Both the position numbers and the translations under genes were made by a program. From an uncultured Roseivirga sp. (GTDB taxonomy: Bacteria; Bacteroidota; Bacteroidia; Cytophagales; Cyclobacteriaceae), in NCBI GenBank assembly GCA_947493005.1, contig CANLOY010000003.1, forward strand, positions 372,001 through 436,000: a DNA stretch of 64,000 bases. Direction: 5' to 3'. Position 1 is the first letter of the stretch, and every line of letters starts with the position of its first letter. The notes under the pieces are model-generated. The model worked only from the letters and a program-made list of their open reading frames with translations. It was not told the DNA's origin and did not search any database. This document shows positions 8,660-17,629 of this stretch, piece by piece.

Positions 8660-9385
8660 ATGAGTTTCAGATTAAAAACCCTTTCGCTTTTAACCATATT
8701 CTTCATTCTATCAGGCTGTATGACAGAAAAGAAGTCTTCTGAAGAACACAGCTCTGACAACGAATGGATTACCTTGTTTGATGGTAAAACCTTCAATGGA
8801 TGGGAGATGTATGGTGAAGAACCTTTTACAGAGCACTGGTCTATTGTTGATGGAGCTATTGTTTGTAACAATGGTATTGGCGAAAAGAACATTGGTTTTT
8901 TCAAGTCTGTAATGACCAAGCAGGACTTCGGCAATTTTGAACTTGAGTTAGAATATAAAATCGCCAAAGGTGGTAACAGTGGTATCTTTTACCATGTAGT
9001 TGAAAAAGATGAATGGGGACATGACTATGTATCTGGTGCTGAATATCAGGTTTTAGATGATGAATTCTCACGTTCGGAAAAAGAACCATATAAAATGGTC
9101 GCTTCAAATTATGGCATGCATGCACCTGCAGCAAGTAAGAAAATCAACCCATTTATGCAGTGGAACAAGGTTAAAATTGTTTACAACAATAGCCATGTAG
9201 AGCACTGGTTGAATGGGGAAAAAGTACTGGAATTTGAAGAAGGAAGTGAAGATTGGAAGGCTAGAAAGGCTAAAGGAAAATGGGCAAATGTTGCCTCTTA
9301 TGCAGCCGCAAAGAAGGGTCGTATTAGCCTTCAAAACCATGGTGATGAAGTCCATTATCGAAACATTAGAATCAAAGAACTTTAG
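8660..9385 (+). CDS. DUF1080 (3-keto-disaccharide hydrolase family) lipoprotein
   Basis: The 241-aa protein has a lipoprotein signal with lipobox LSGC (Cys20). It is followed by the DUF1080 hallmark start WITLFDGKTFNGWEMYG, the concanavalin-like core (GNFELELEYKIAKGGNSGIFYHV), GAEYQVLDDE, and the ending ISLQNHGDEVHYRNIRIKEL. The domain adopts a laminarinase-like jelly roll, and characterised members hydrolyse 3-keto-glycosides. It probably acts at the periplasm or cell surface on a keto-sugar. No keto-sugar dehydrogenase lies beside it. The next gene starts 24 nt downstream. Confidence 0.9.
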   Translation: MSFRLKTLSLLTIFFILSGCMTEKKSSEEHSSDNEWITLFDGKTFNGWEMYGEEPFTEHWSIVDGAIVCNNGIGEKNIGFFKSVMTKQDFGNFELELEYKIAKGGNSGIFYHVVEKDEWGHDYVSGAEYQVLDDEFSRSEKEPYKMVASNYGMHAPAASKKINPFMQWNKVKIVYNNSHVEHWLNGEKVLEFEEGSEDWKARKAKGKWANVASYAAAKKGRISLQNHGDEVHYRNIRIKEL

Positions 9386-9409
9386 TTCCGTATCTTTACT
9401 TTTCAAAAC

Positions 9410-10189
9410 ATGAAAAGTAGGCATTATTACCTGCTGCATATTCAATACCTGGGATTCAGGTTTCATGGTTGGGCTAAGCAGCCTCAGGTCAAAACCGTTC
9501 ACCATATGGTGGACAGAACACTTCACTTTGTCTTTGATCACGATAGATTTAAAACACTTGGCGGCAGTCGTACCGATGCTATGGTATCGGCCAATCACTT
9601 TGTGTTAGAGCTATTCACCAAAGAAGAAATAGGTCATGAAGGTAGCTTTGTAGAAAAGTTCAATATTAATCTTCCCTCAGACATAAAGTGTTTAGCCATT
9701 GAAAAAACTGATTCTACCTTCAATATTATTCAAAACCCAAAATCTAAAGAGTACCTTTATTTATTCTCTTTTGGAGAAAAGGCCCACCCTTTTTCAGCAC
9801 CATTCATAACCACTATTCCCGATAAACTGGATGTACCCCTTATGAAAGAAGGAGCCAAAGTATTTGAGGGAACACATGAGTACAGAGCTTATTGTAAAAA
9901 GCCTAAAGAAAACACCACTACTCAAAGAACTGTGAATAAGTGTGAGTTAGTAGATAACACTTTTTATACTGCTTCTTTCTTCCCTACTCCCTCCTATGCC
10001 GTAGTTTTTCAAAGTCAAGGATTCATGAGAAATCAAATCAGGATAATGATGGGAGAATTGTTTCGACTAGGTAAAGGAGAAATATCCATTGACGAGTTGA
10101 AAAATTCTCTAAGTTCAGATTTTGATCAGCATCTTACGCATGTAGCACCTGCTTCCGGACTGCTCTTGAACAAGGTTAGTTTTTCATAA
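9410..10189 (+). CDS. Divergent TruA-family tRNA pseudouridine synthase
   Basis: The 259-aa protein has the TruA layout: opening HIQYLGFRFHGWAKQP (compare Y.G..F.G...Q), the catalytic region GSRTDAMVSA with Asp56, the middle GTHEYRAYCK and the late GFMRNQIRIMMGELFRLGKG. The catalytic Asp is present, but the usual GRTDAGVHA is altered to SRTDAMVSA, so residues that normally contact tRNA differ. Canonical TruA makes pseudouridine at positions 38-40 of tRNA. This may be a second paralog with altered target choice, with the standard truA elsewhere; that is inference. The start ATG is supported by a good N-terminal match. Confidence 0.82.
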   Translation: MKSRHYYLLHIQYLGFRFHGWAKQPQVKTVHHMVDRTLHFVFDHDRFKTLGGSRTDAMVSANHFVLELFTKEEIGHEGSFVEKFNINLPSDIKCLAIEKTDSTFNIIQNPKSKEYLYLFSFGEKAHPFSAPFITTIPDKLDVPLMKEGAKVFEGTHEYRAYCKKPKENTTTQRTVNKCELVDNTFYTASFFPTPSYAVVFQSQGFMRNQIRIMMGELFRLGKGEISIDELKNSLSSDFDQHLTHVAPASGLLLNKVSFS

Positions 10190-10377
10190 ATTTCTACGCT
10201 CTTGTAATCAATTAATCATTACTCCGTATTACTTCCAAACAAAACGAATTGGAGATAAATCTTTTCTGTATCAATGGGTGAAAAAGTTTTTTAAACCTCT
10301 GTTCTATAAAATAGGCCTTAAAGGTTGTTTTGGCACTTTGTTTGTTTCCATAACATCAATCAAAAATTTGACCTGTT

Positions 10378-10824
10378 ATGAAAAAAAATTGTGCTATTAT
10401 GCTAGTAATATGCTGCCTTTCAAGCTGCATTGGTTATGGTAATGGTATTATGTCTTACGCCATTAATGGAAGTTCATCAAAGAAAAAAACATTCACACAA
10501 GAGGAACTGGACAAAATAGAAGTCTACTTTGGGGTTAACACCAAAATCAGCAGACCGTATCAACAACTCTCCTACCTTGAAGCAACAGGTGAAGATGGAG
10601 CATCTTTAGACGACCTGGTTAAACTCTTAAAGGAAGAAGCTGCCAGATACGGAGCTGATGCCATTATAGAAATCACTAGAATGGCAGAAGCCAGAGAAGC
10701 TGGAACTATTGTATTCACTGAAGGCAACTATGTCTATGATGCTATGGTGCTTTCAGGGATTGCCATTAAGTATACAGAAAAGGCCAAGAAACTGGGAAAC
10801 AATATCGAGCAAATCAGCCAGTAG
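10378..10824 (+). CDS. Putative lipoprotein, YbjQ-like fold suspected
   Basis: The 148-aa protein opens with MKKNCAIMLVICCLSSC, a lipoprotein signal with lipobox LSSC at Cys17. The mature part contains KIEVYFG, Y..LSYLEATGED and a helix LVKLLKEEAARYGADAIIEI. The last pattern (alternating strand, helix, then GADAII) resembles the heavy-metal-binding YbjQ or RcsF-like fold, but the similarity is weak. Function is unknown. It is convergent with the YfcC-type transporter, with only 4 nt between the two stop codons. Confidence 0.6.
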   Translation: MKKNCAIMLVICCLSSCIGYGNGIMSYAINGSSSKKKTFTQEELDKIEVYFGVNTKISRPYQQLSYLEATGEDGASLDDLVKLLKEEAARYGADAIIEITRMAEAREAGTIVFTEGNYVYDAMVLSGIAIKYTEKAKKLGNNIEQISQ

Positions 10825-10828
10825 AACA

Positions 10829-12319
10829 CTAGATTAAATACCCTATCATAAGAATAGCTGCCCCCAATAGCGCTAATGGAGCCATTAATTTCACTATGAA
10901 TTTCAGCCAGATATTATAAGGTACGTTCACCATGGCCAGAGATGGAAGAATTAAGCCTGATGGCGTAATAAACTGCATTAAACCAAAGCCAAACAGATAA
11001 GCATTCACTATTTCTTCTGATGGTACACCAACTACATTCCCCAGAGCTCCCATAATTGGCATGCTAACCAACGCCAGGCCTGAAGACGAGCTAATGAAGA
11101 AGGCCAACACAAAGAATACAATCATCAGTACGGGTAAAAAGATCAATGGAGAAGTGCCAGACACTATATTGGTGGCTTCGTTCAACAGTGTTCCTGAGAT
11201 TAAACCATCATTTAAAACAATAACAATTCCACGAGCTACCCCAATGATTAAAGCTACTCCCAGAAGGTCTTTAGCTCCGTTTACAAATGCTGAAATAAAA
11301 GCACTTTCAGATGTCCTTTGAACAATACCGAGGATGATACCTCCAAGCAGAAACAGAGCTGTCATTTCTTCAAACCACCAGTGCAAAGCTGATACTCCAT
11401 AAATCATCACAACAAATGTTAGCCCAAAGAGTCCTAGCAACGCCCAGTTACCCATTGTCATTCTGCTTATGACCGCAGACTGTGCTTTTTTCTCAAATGG
11501 ATTCTTAACATCCAGTCCGTATAAAATTGATAGCTCAGGATTTTTCTTAACTCGTTCAGCATACCGTACTATGAACCATATCAAAATTATAGCGCCAAGT
11601 ATAAGCATGGTCAAACGGCTGTAAATTCCCTCAGTCCAACTCACTCCGGCTGCATCAGAGGCTATAATGGTTCCGAAAGGATTAATCAACGCCCCCATTA
11701 GCCCAATACATGATCCTCCGTAGACAGCGGCTACGGGTACAATTAAGTCGTAGCCAGCAGCCAGAAAGATGGGCACCAATATGGGGTAAAAGGCAATAGT
11801 TTCTTCCTGCATGCCAAAGGTGGTTCCTCCTACAGCAATTAGCAGTATCAATGTTATGATAAGCCACTTCTCCCTGCCTTCCATCCTTTTGGCAAGTATT
11901 CCGATTCCCTTATCCATTGCTCCCGAATGTTGGAAAACACCAATAAATCCTCCAATAATGAGCACAAAAAGTATGATATCAATTGACTCATAAATTCCTT
12001 TTATGGGTGCAAAAAGAATCTCACGAAAACCTTGCGGTGTCGATTCCTGAGCGTTATATGTGTCTGGTATGGAAACCGGTTTTCTAATTTTCCCCTCCAA
12101 AAACTTAGACAGTTCCATTTTGAGTCCCAAACTATCCAGCGTTACCTGTGATGCCGGTAAAGTGGTTTCCACTGAACCAGAAATCATAAAAGAATTGCTT
12201 TCAGAATCAAAAGAAAGCGTGTCATAACTACCAGCAGGCAATAACCAGGTACCGATTGCACTGATTACAATTATGATATAAAGAACTGTAAATGGAGAAG
12301 GAAACTTAAAACGCTTCAT
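10829..12319 (-). CDS. YfcC family integral membrane transporter
   Basis: The 496-aa membrane protein opens with FPSPFTVLYIIIVISAIGTWLLPAGSY, the standard start of the YfcC/DcuC-like family in the ion transporter superfamily. It has about 11-12 hydrophobic segments, an extended periplasmic loop near residues 30-105, and signature loops PILVPIFLAAGYD, CIGLMGALINPFGTIIASDAAG and SSSSGLALVSMPIMGAL. The family contains secondary carriers for amino acids, peptides or dicarboxylates; substrate cannot be assigned here. It is a single gene transcribed on the minus strand. Confidence 0.85.
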   Translation of the reverse strand: MKRFKFPSPFTVLYIIIVISAIGTWLLPAGSYDTLSFDSESNSFMISGSVETTLPASQVTLDSLGLKMELSKFLEGKIRKPVSIPDTYNAQESTPQGFREILFAPIKGIYESIDIILFVLIIGGFIGVFQHSGAMDKGIGILAKRMEGREKWLIITLILLIAVGGTTFGMQEETIAFYPILVPIFLAAGYDLIVPVAAVYGGSCIGLMGALINPFGTIIASDAAGVSWTEGIYSRLTMLILGAIILIWFIVRYAERVKKNPELSILYGLDVKNPFEKKAQSAVISRMTMGNWALLGLFGLTFVVMIYGVSALHWWFEEMTALFLLGGIILGIVQRTSESAFISAFVNGAKDLLGVALIIGVARGIVIVLNDGLISGTLLNEATNIVSGTSPLIFLPVLMIVFFVLAFFISSSSGLALVSMPIMGALGNVVGVPSEEIVNAYLFGFGLMQFITPSGLILPSLAMVNVPYNIWLKFIVKLMAPLALLGAAILMIGYLI

Positions 12320-12440
12320 AAAAGATTAATTTCAACCGGTAAGATAAAGATTCCTTGAAAAACAAGAATCAATTCAACAAGGTGCACCCATTTGCTCGTG
12401 AATAACAGATTATGCCTATTACCAACCGTTTAGAGGCATT

Positions 12441-12475
12441 TTTTGAACTTTGACAAAAAAATACAACTATCTTTT
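12441..12475 (+). promoter_or_regulatory. Candidate Bacteroidota-type promoter of the cold-shock gene
   Basis: TTTTG at 12441-12445 is followed 22 nt later by TATCTTTT (12468-12475), one mismatch from the Bacteroidota -7 element TAnnTTTG. The spacing is within the 17-23 nt range reported for this phylum. A start near 12482 would give a ~100-nt leader, which is usual for cold-shock mRNAs. Confidence 0.35.
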
Positions 12476-12579
12476 TAAAGCTCCGTTCTTACAGAGGTTA
12501 ATAAATTTTATTAACTATTATCAGCAAAATGGGCTTAGTTAAATGAAATATGTAACTTGCCTGCCATAATTAAAATAAA

Positions 12580-12771
12580 ATGAAAGAAGGAACAGTAAAA
12601 TTTTTCAACGATTCAAAAGGATTTGGTTTCATAACAGACAGTGATGACAATCAGGAATACTTTGTACATGTATCTGGTCTTATAGACGAGGTTAGAGAGA
12701 ACGACAAAGTTACTTTTGATCTTAAGGAAGGTAGAAAAGGCTTAAACGCTGTTGATGTGAAGCTTGCATAA
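12580..12771 (+). CDS. Cold-shock domain protein (CspA family)
   Basis: The 63-aa protein is a single cold-shock domain: MKEGTVKFFNDSKGFGFI, with RNP1 KGFGFI, RNP2 YFVHVS and the closing strand G..AVDVKLA. It binds single-stranded RNA and DNA and acts as an RNA chaperone. Its length is typical (63-70 aa). A long AT-rich leader precedes it and a clear terminator follows, so it is probably monocistronic. Confidence 0.95.
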   Translation: MKEGTVKFFNDSKGFGFITDSDDNQEYFVHVSGLIDEVRENDKVTFDLKEGRKGLNAVDVKLA

Positions 12772-12795
12772 GATTGCAAAACAACATTTACTACC

Positions 12796-12825
12796 AAGTC
12801 CTAGATAAGCTTTAGGGCTTTTTTT
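12796..12825 (+). terminator. Rho-independent terminator of the cold-shock gene
   Basis: AAGTCCTA (12796-12803) pairs with TAGGGCTT (12813-12820) with one G-T wobble. A run of seven T (12819-12825) follows. Confidence 0.8.
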
Positions 12826-12950
12826 ATGTCCAATTGTTAATAGCTGAGTCTCAAGAAGCTTCATTTCTAACCTTCTTCATTTCTATTTCCATATCCTTAA
12901 TCTTTCATAAGTGCTAATAATCAATATCTTAGTAAACAAATATAATGTTT

Positions 12951-14087
12951 ATGACCATTGGCCTTTTGAAGGAACCCGAAGGCGAAAACCGGGTAGCACT
13001 CCTTCCTGAAAGTGTTAAAACGCTTATCGAACTCCAAACAAAAGTACTAGTAGAAGAAAATGCGGGTGAATCTTCATTTGCTTCTAATGACGACTATGAA
13101 AGCACAAATGCTCAAATAGTTTCAAGGAGTAAGGTATTATCTTCAGACATAGTAATAGGTATAAACCCTCCCACCGAAACTGAATTGACGAATCTAAAGT
13201 CAGGGCAAGTGCTGTTATGTATATTTCAACCATTGTCCAACAGGCCAATGGTTGAAAAACTACAGCAACTTGCAGTTACCAGCTTTAGTTTGGACAATGT
13301 TCCCAGAACAACAAGAGCACAATCAATGGATGTGCTTTCCTCAATGGCCACAGTTGCGGGCTATAAGGCCGTATTACTGGCTGCTTCCCAAGCGCCAAGA
13401 TTTTTCCCCATGTTTATGACTGCTGCGGGAAGTATTGTTCCATCAAAAGTACTCATACTAGGAGCTGGTGTTGCAGGGCTTCAAGCCATTGCTACAGCCA
13501 GAAGACTAGGGGCAGTTGTTGAGGCATTTGATGTAAGAGCTGCTGCCGAAGAAGAGGTGAATAGTCTCGGAGCTAAATTCATTAAAGTAGAAGGTGCAAA
13601 AGATGATAGTTCAGCAGGTGGTTATGCCGTAGAACAAACAGAAGAGTACAAGGCAAAGCAGCAAGCATTAATTCAGGAACATGCCATAAAGGCTAATATT
13701 GTTATTTCAACCGCTCAGATACCTGGAAGAAAAGCCCCACTCCTGATTCATTCTGATACAGTGTCCAAAATGCAGCCCGGCAGCGTAATTGTAGACTTAG
13801 CTGCTTCAACAGGCGGCAATTGTCAGTTAACCGAAAACAATCAAATCATTCAAAAGCATGGAGTAACGATTATAGGCAACTCCAATATTCCTTCAACAAT
13901 GCCTTTGGATGCCAGCAAAATGTTCGGAAAAAATGTCGTGAATTTACTTAAGCTCATGATAACTAAAGAGGGGCAGCTCAACCTTAACTGGGAAGATGAT
14001 ATTGTTGCTAACACATGCGTTACCCATGATGGAAACATAATGAGTGAACGTATCAAAAAAGTCTTATTCCAAACTGAAACCGCTTAA
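12951..14087 (+). CDS. pntAA: NAD(P) transhydrogenase alpha subunit 1
   Basis: The 378-aa protein opens IGLLKEPEGENRVALLPESV, the classic NAD(H)-binding domain I of proton-translocating transhydrogenase. It has a Rossmann motif LGAGVAGLQAIATARRLGA and the ending NLNWEDDIV. In bacteria with split alpha chains this subunit has only the soluble domain. It passes hydride between NAD(H) and NADP(H) with PntB, driven by the proton gradient, to supply NADPH. ATG at 12951 fits the family start better than ATG at 12945. pntAB follows 3 nt later. Confidence 0.95.
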   Translation: MTIGLLKEPEGENRVALLPESVKTLIELQTKVLVEENAGESSFASNDDYESTNAQIVSRSKVLSSDIVIGINPPTETELTNLKSGQVLLCIFQPLSNRPMVEKLQQLAVTSFSLDNVPRTTRAQSMDVLSSMATVAGYKAVLLAASQAPRFFPMFMTAAGSIVPSKVLILGAGVAGLQAIATARRLGAVVEAFDVRAAAEEEVNSLGAKFIKVEGAKDDSSAGGYAVEQTEEYKAKQQALIQEHAIKANIVISTAQIPGRKAPLLIHSDTVSKMQPGSVIVDLAASTGGNCQLTENNQIIQKHGVTIIGNSNIPSTMPLDASKMFGKNVVNLLKLMITKEGQLNLNWEDDIVANTCVTHDGNIMSERIKKVLFQTETA

Positions 14088-14090
14088 CTC

Positions 14091-14402
14091 ATGGAAAGTA
14101 TACTATCACTGTTTTATGAAAACAGAGAGTTCATATTTCTGATCATCGTATCCATTTTTCTTGGAATCGAAGTCATTTCGAATGTACCCGCTGTTCTTCA
14201 TACACCCTTAATGTCTGGTGCCAATGCTATTCATGGAGTCGTCATTATTGGTTCCATTATTATCATGCTTGAAGCTTCACCAGACAACTACTTTGCCTTG
14301 ATCATGGGGTTTCTGGCAGTAGTTCTGGGTACCCTTAACGTAGTAGGTGGTTTTGTAGTCACCAACAGGATGTTAGAAATGTTCAAGAAAAAAGATAAGT
14401 AG
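14091..14402 (+). CDS. pntAB: NAD(P) transhydrogenase alpha subunit 2 (membrane part)
   Basis: The 103-aa protein has three hydrophobic segments (about residues 14-31, 40-62 and 66-92) with the family motif VPAVLHTPLMSGANAIHGV. It forms part of the proton channel (domain II) of the transhydrogenase. It lies 3 nt after pntAA and 6 nt before pntB, so the three are one operon. Confidence 0.95.
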   Translation: MESILSLFYENREFIFLIIVSIFLGIEVISNVPAVLHTPLMSGANAIHGVVIIGSIIIMLEASPDNYFALIMGFLAVVLGTLNVVGGFVVTNRMLEMFKKKDK

Positions 14403-14408
14403 CAGATC

Positions 14409-15821
14409 ATGTCAACACTCTTAGGACTCAGTATTCTTGAACTATGCTATATAGCAGCTTCAATTACATTTATTGTTGGGCTCAAAATGTTAAGCAGCCC
14501 AGACAAAGCACGTAAAGGTAACCTTATGGCTGCCTATGGGATGGGTATAGCCATTATCGCCACTATCTTATTTAAAGAAGAGCTTTCTGCAGATAAATGG
14601 CTGAATTATTCCCTCATATTAGCCGGGCTTGTTGTGGGTACTATTATCGGTACGCGCATGGCCTTAAAGGTTAAAATGACTGCCATGCCACAGATGGTAT
14701 CTTTCTTTAATGGCATGGGCGGTGCTTGTGCCGCTGTGATTTCGCTTGTAGAATTTGACCATTTGCTACACTCTGGAGAAGTAGAAATGGGAATGCTTAT
14801 AGTCATCATACTAGGGCTGATTATTGGTAGTGTCTCTTTCTCTGGAAGCATTATAGCTTATGGTAAACTGGAGGGGAAAATTGGAGATAAGGCGCTTCCT
14901 GCAGGACAAATCATTAACATAATTTTATTGGTTGTAATGTTGGCCTTAGGCGTATTTATAGCCATTGCCGATACACAGCAAGCGCTTTACATTTATGTGC
15001 TATTGGGAGTATCCTTGCTCTATGGGATATTATTTGTGATGCCAATTGGAGGTGCTGATATGCCTGTAGTTATCTCATTGTTGAACAGTTTCACTGGAAT
15101 GGCAGCAGCCTTTGGAGGCTTTCTGTATGGTAATCAAGCCATGCTTACAGGAGGTATTCTAGTAGGCTCCGCTGGAACGATTCTTACAGTGTTGATGTGT
15201 ACTGCCATGAACCGTTCATTGACAAATGTAATCATAGGCTCGTTTGGTGGTGGTGGTACAACAGAAGAAGGAAGAGAGGGTCTTCAGGGCAGTATAAAAG
15301 AAATAACAGCTACGGATGCAGCCATTTTGTTGGCTTATGCCAAAAAGGTATCAGTTGTTCCAGGTTATGGTCTGGCAGTAGCACAAGCCCAGCATACAGT
15401 TCATAACCTGGAGAAATTACTGGATGATAAAGGAGTAGAACTAAACTACGCAATTCACCCTGTAGCAGGCCGAATGCCAGGTCATATGAACGTCTTGTTG
15501 GCTGAAGCCGATGTACCCTACCCTAAACTGCAGGAAATGGAAGACGCTAATGATGATATGTCCAGCACTGATGTAGTATTGGTAATTGGCGCCAATGATG
15601 TTGTCAACCCTGCTGCGGAAAATGACCCTTCAAGCCCTATATATGGCATGCCTATTATTAATGTACTAGATGCAAAGAATGTAATCGTTATGAAACGTTC
15701 TATGGGTAAAGGCTATGCTGGTATTGAGAATGAACTATTCTTCCATGATAAAAACCGAATGTTGTTTGGAGATGCTAAAGATTCCCTGGAAAAGCTGATC
15801 AGCGAAGTAAAGAACCTTTAG
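14409..15821 (+). CDS. pntB: NAD(P) transhydrogenase beta subunit
   Basis: The 470-aa protein starts with about eight or nine membrane segments carrying FFNGMGGACA and GADMPVVISLLNSFTGMAAA. It ends with the NADP(H)-binding domain III: VPGYGLAVAQAQH, HPVAGRMPGHMNVLLAEADVPY, VIGANDVVNPAA and KRSMGKGYAG. Length is typical. Together with pntAA and pntAB it forms the membrane-bound proton-translocating enzyme. Confidence 0.96.
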   Translation: MSTLLGLSILELCYIAASITFIVGLKMLSSPDKARKGNLMAAYGMGIAIIATILFKEELSADKWLNYSLILAGLVVGTIIGTRMALKVKMTAMPQMVSFFNGMGGACAAVISLVEFDHLLHSGEVEMGMLIVIILGLIIGSVSFSGSIIAYGKLEGKIGDKALPAGQIINIILLVVMLALGVFIAIADTQQALYIYVLLGVSLLYGILFVMPIGGADMPVVISLLNSFTGMAAAFGGFLYGNQAMLTGGILVGSAGTILTVLMCTAMNRSLTNVIIGSFGGGGTTEEGREGLQGSIKEITATDAAILLAYAKKVSVVPGYGLAVAQAQHTVHNLEKLLDDKGVELNYAIHPVAGRMPGHMNVLLAEADVPYPKLQEMEDANDDMSSTDVVLVIGANDVVNPAAENDPSSPIYGMPIINVLDAKNVIVMKRSMGKGYAGIENELFFHDKNRMLFGDAKDSLEKLISEVKNL

Positions 15822-15875
15822 AAAAGAGATTAATTCTAACTTGCATTTGATACCTTTCAAAAGCCCTCTTTGAGT

Positions 15876-16337
15876 ATGATTGATAGCAAAGTAAAGCACA
15901 TTATAGATAATAGTGTATTGTGTTGGTTAGCAACTTCTGATGAGAATAACCAACCTAATGTTTCTCCCAAGGAAATGTTTACTCATTATGGAAAACACGC
16001 CTTGTTAATTGCCAACATAGCCTCACCAAACAGTATTGATAATATTCGATATAATCAAAATGTATGCGTAAGCCTTGTAGATGTATTTAGTCAGAAGGGT
16101 TTTAAACTAAAAGGATTAGCTCAAATTGTAGAGAAAGCTGATACCACTTACAACGAAAAGAAGAAACTACTGACCGACCAGTTTTCAGATAAATTTCCCA
16201 TTAAGGAAGTTATAGAAGTTTCGATAAGCAAAATTGAACCAATTGTTGCTCCCAGCTATTATCTTTTCCCTAATACTACCGAAGCTGATCAAATCAAAAG
16301 TGCTATGAAAACATATGGGGTAAAACCCGCTGAATAG
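15876..16337 (+). CDS. Pyridoxamine 5'-phosphate oxidase-fold protein
   Basis: This 153-aa protein has the split-barrel flavin-binding pattern: an N-terminal strand VLCWLATSDENNQPNVSPKEM and a strand ALLIANIASPNSIDNI followed by VCVSLVDVF. The C-terminus has VSISKIEPIVAPSYYLFP. Such proteins bind FMN, F420 or heme and often act as small oxidoreductases; the substrate is unknown. ATG at 15876 is preferred over TTG at 15870. The gene lies 54 nt after pntB and may share its transcript. Confidence 0.8.
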   Translation: MIDSKVKHIIDNSVLCWLATSDENNQPNVSPKEMFTHYGKHALLIANIASPNSIDNIRYNQNVCVSLVDVFSQKGFKLKGLAQIVEKADTTYNEKKKLLTDQFSDKFPIKEVIEVSISKIEPIVAPSYYLFPNTTEADQIKSAMKTYGVKPAE

Positions 16338-16355
16338 TTACTCTATTCTTAGATT

Positions 16356-16691
16356 ATGAACTACAATAACAAAACATTTCGACCCGTTCAGAATTCCTCA
16401 AATGGTGAGGTATCAGAGGAAATGGTATTTCACTACCAACAAGAAGGAAACGTACTTAGCTGCTCATATTCAGGTCAGAAGATTAAAACGGGACACTTAA
16501 TTGGTTTAGTAGACAATAAAGGGAATATTAATATGTCATACCACCAGATCAATGAACAAGGGGAGTTAATGACAGGAAAATGCATCTCTACTCCACAAAT
16601 TATGGAGCATGGAAAAATCAGGCTTCATGAATCATGGCAATGGACGTCAGGAGATTGTTCAAAAGGTTCATCAATCTTAGAAGAAATCTAA
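16356..16691 (+). CDS. Small conserved protein often mislabelled N-acetylglutamate synthase
   Basis: The 111-aa soluble protein is built of repeated beta strands: EEMVFHYQQEGNVLSCSYSG, KTGHLIGLVDNKGNINMSYH and ELMTGKCIS, ending WQWTSGDCSKGSSILEEI. Homologs carry the database label n-acetylglutamate synthase. I see neither a GNAT acetyl-CoA loop nor an amino-acid kinase domain, and the protein is far too short for that enzyme. The beta-rich layout suggests a small barrel or lipocalin-like fold. It lies 18 nt after the PPOX-fold gene. Function unknown. Confidence 0.65.
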   Translation: MNYNNKTFRPVQNSSNGEVSEEMVFHYQQEGNVLSCSYSGQKIKTGHLIGLVDNKGNINMSYHQINEQGELMTGKCISTPQIMEHGKIRLHESWQWTSGDCSKGSSILEEI

Positions 16692-16727
16692 TCTAGGCAT
16701 TACATTCGCTTGAAATAATAGTTTACT

Positions 16728-16919
16728 ATGGATGGTACTAACAGATCTGATATCGAACCTGGAATTGAAGTAAACATTGTCTTGAAGAAAGATCAACGCA
16801 CTGGCAAGTTGACCCATGGCTTTGTAAAAGATATTCTTACAAAATCCAATTACCATTCACATGGTATAAAAGTGCGTCTGAGAGATGGCCAAATCGGGCG
16901 GGTTCAGGAGATTCTTTAA
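16728..16919 (+). CDS. YwbE family protein
   Basis: The 63-aa protein reads DGTNRSDIEPGIEVNIVLKK with TGKLTHGFVKDILTKS, HSHGIKVRL and GQIGRVQEIL. This matches the complete YwbE family, a small conserved protein with a predicted beta-barrel (KOW-like) fold and no known function. It lies between two short genes with 36 nt before and 14 nt after, and probably belongs to the same transcript as the RluA-family gene. Confidence 0.85.
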   Translation: MDGTNRSDIEPGIEVNIVLKKDQRTGKLTHGFVKDILTKSNYHSHGIKVRLRDGQIGRVQEIL

Positions 16920-16933
16920 TTACAGAGTTTAGT

Positions 16934-17629
16934 ATGCTTGAAATAGTTTATCAAGACAATGACCTGATAGCCATTAATAAACCACATGGCTTGTTGGTTC
17001 ACCGTTCTCCTATCGCCACCAATACTGATATCTACGCGGTACAAGAATTAAGAAACCAGATTGACCAGCACGTATATCCATGTCATCGTTTAGACAGAAA
17101 AACATCGGGGGTTTTATTATTTGCATTAAACAAGCAAGTACTTAGTTCTCTTCAAAGGCAATTTGCTGAGCATACAGTAAATAAAACTTATTGGGCTGTA
17201 CTAAGGGGATATACTGAAAGGACAGGCACCATTGACTACGCCTTAAAAAACGATAAAGGTAAATTGCAAGATGCAGTGACTAACTATGACACACTGCACA
17301 AAACCGAGATCAGCGTTCCATTTGGCAAACATACTACTTCCAGATACTCCTTGGTTGAGGCCAAACCCGTTACGGGGCGAATGCATCAGTTAAGAAAGCA
17401 TTTTGCTCACATTCTCCATCCAATTATTGGTGATAGACCACATGGATGTAATAAACAAAACAAACTATTTCTGGAAAAGTGGCAGATGAACACCATGCTA
17501 CTCCATGCCAAAACCTTAACCTTTAAGCACCCTGTTTCAAATGAGTCAATCATAGTTAAAGCTAGCCTGCACTCGGAATTCAACAGAATGTTAAGTACGC
17601 TACAATTTCCAGAGATTATTCAGAGATAG
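16934..17629 (+). CDS. RluA-family pseudouridine synthase, TruC-like
   Basis: The 231-aa protein has the RluA-family core with INKPHGLLVHRS at the start and the catalytic motif HRLDRKTSG, with Asp54 the nucleophile. GRMHQLRKHFAHI and HPIIGDRPHG follow. The short N-terminus without an S4 domain and the GLLVHRS opening are typical of TruC, which modifies U65 of tRNA. Other RluA members cannot be fully excluded. Its 3' end overlaps the convergent PPK2 gene by 14 nt. Confidence 0.87.
   Translation: MLEIVYQDNDLIAINKPHGLLVHRSPIATNTDIYAVQELRNQIDQHVYPCHRLDRKTSGVLLFALNKQVLSSLQRQFAEHTVNKTYWAVLRGYTERTGTIDYALKNDKGKLQDAVTNYDTLHKTEISVPFGKHTTSRYSLVEAKPVTGRMHQLRKHFAHILHPIIGDRPHGCNKQNKLFLEKWQMNTMLLHAKTLTFKHPVSNESIIVKASLHSEFNRMLSTLQFPEIIQR

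Noticed and set aside
9104-9598. A 164-codon open frame on the minus strand across the DUF1080 and TruA-like genes
   Set aside because: It spans two well-supported plus-strand genes and has no recognisable domain.
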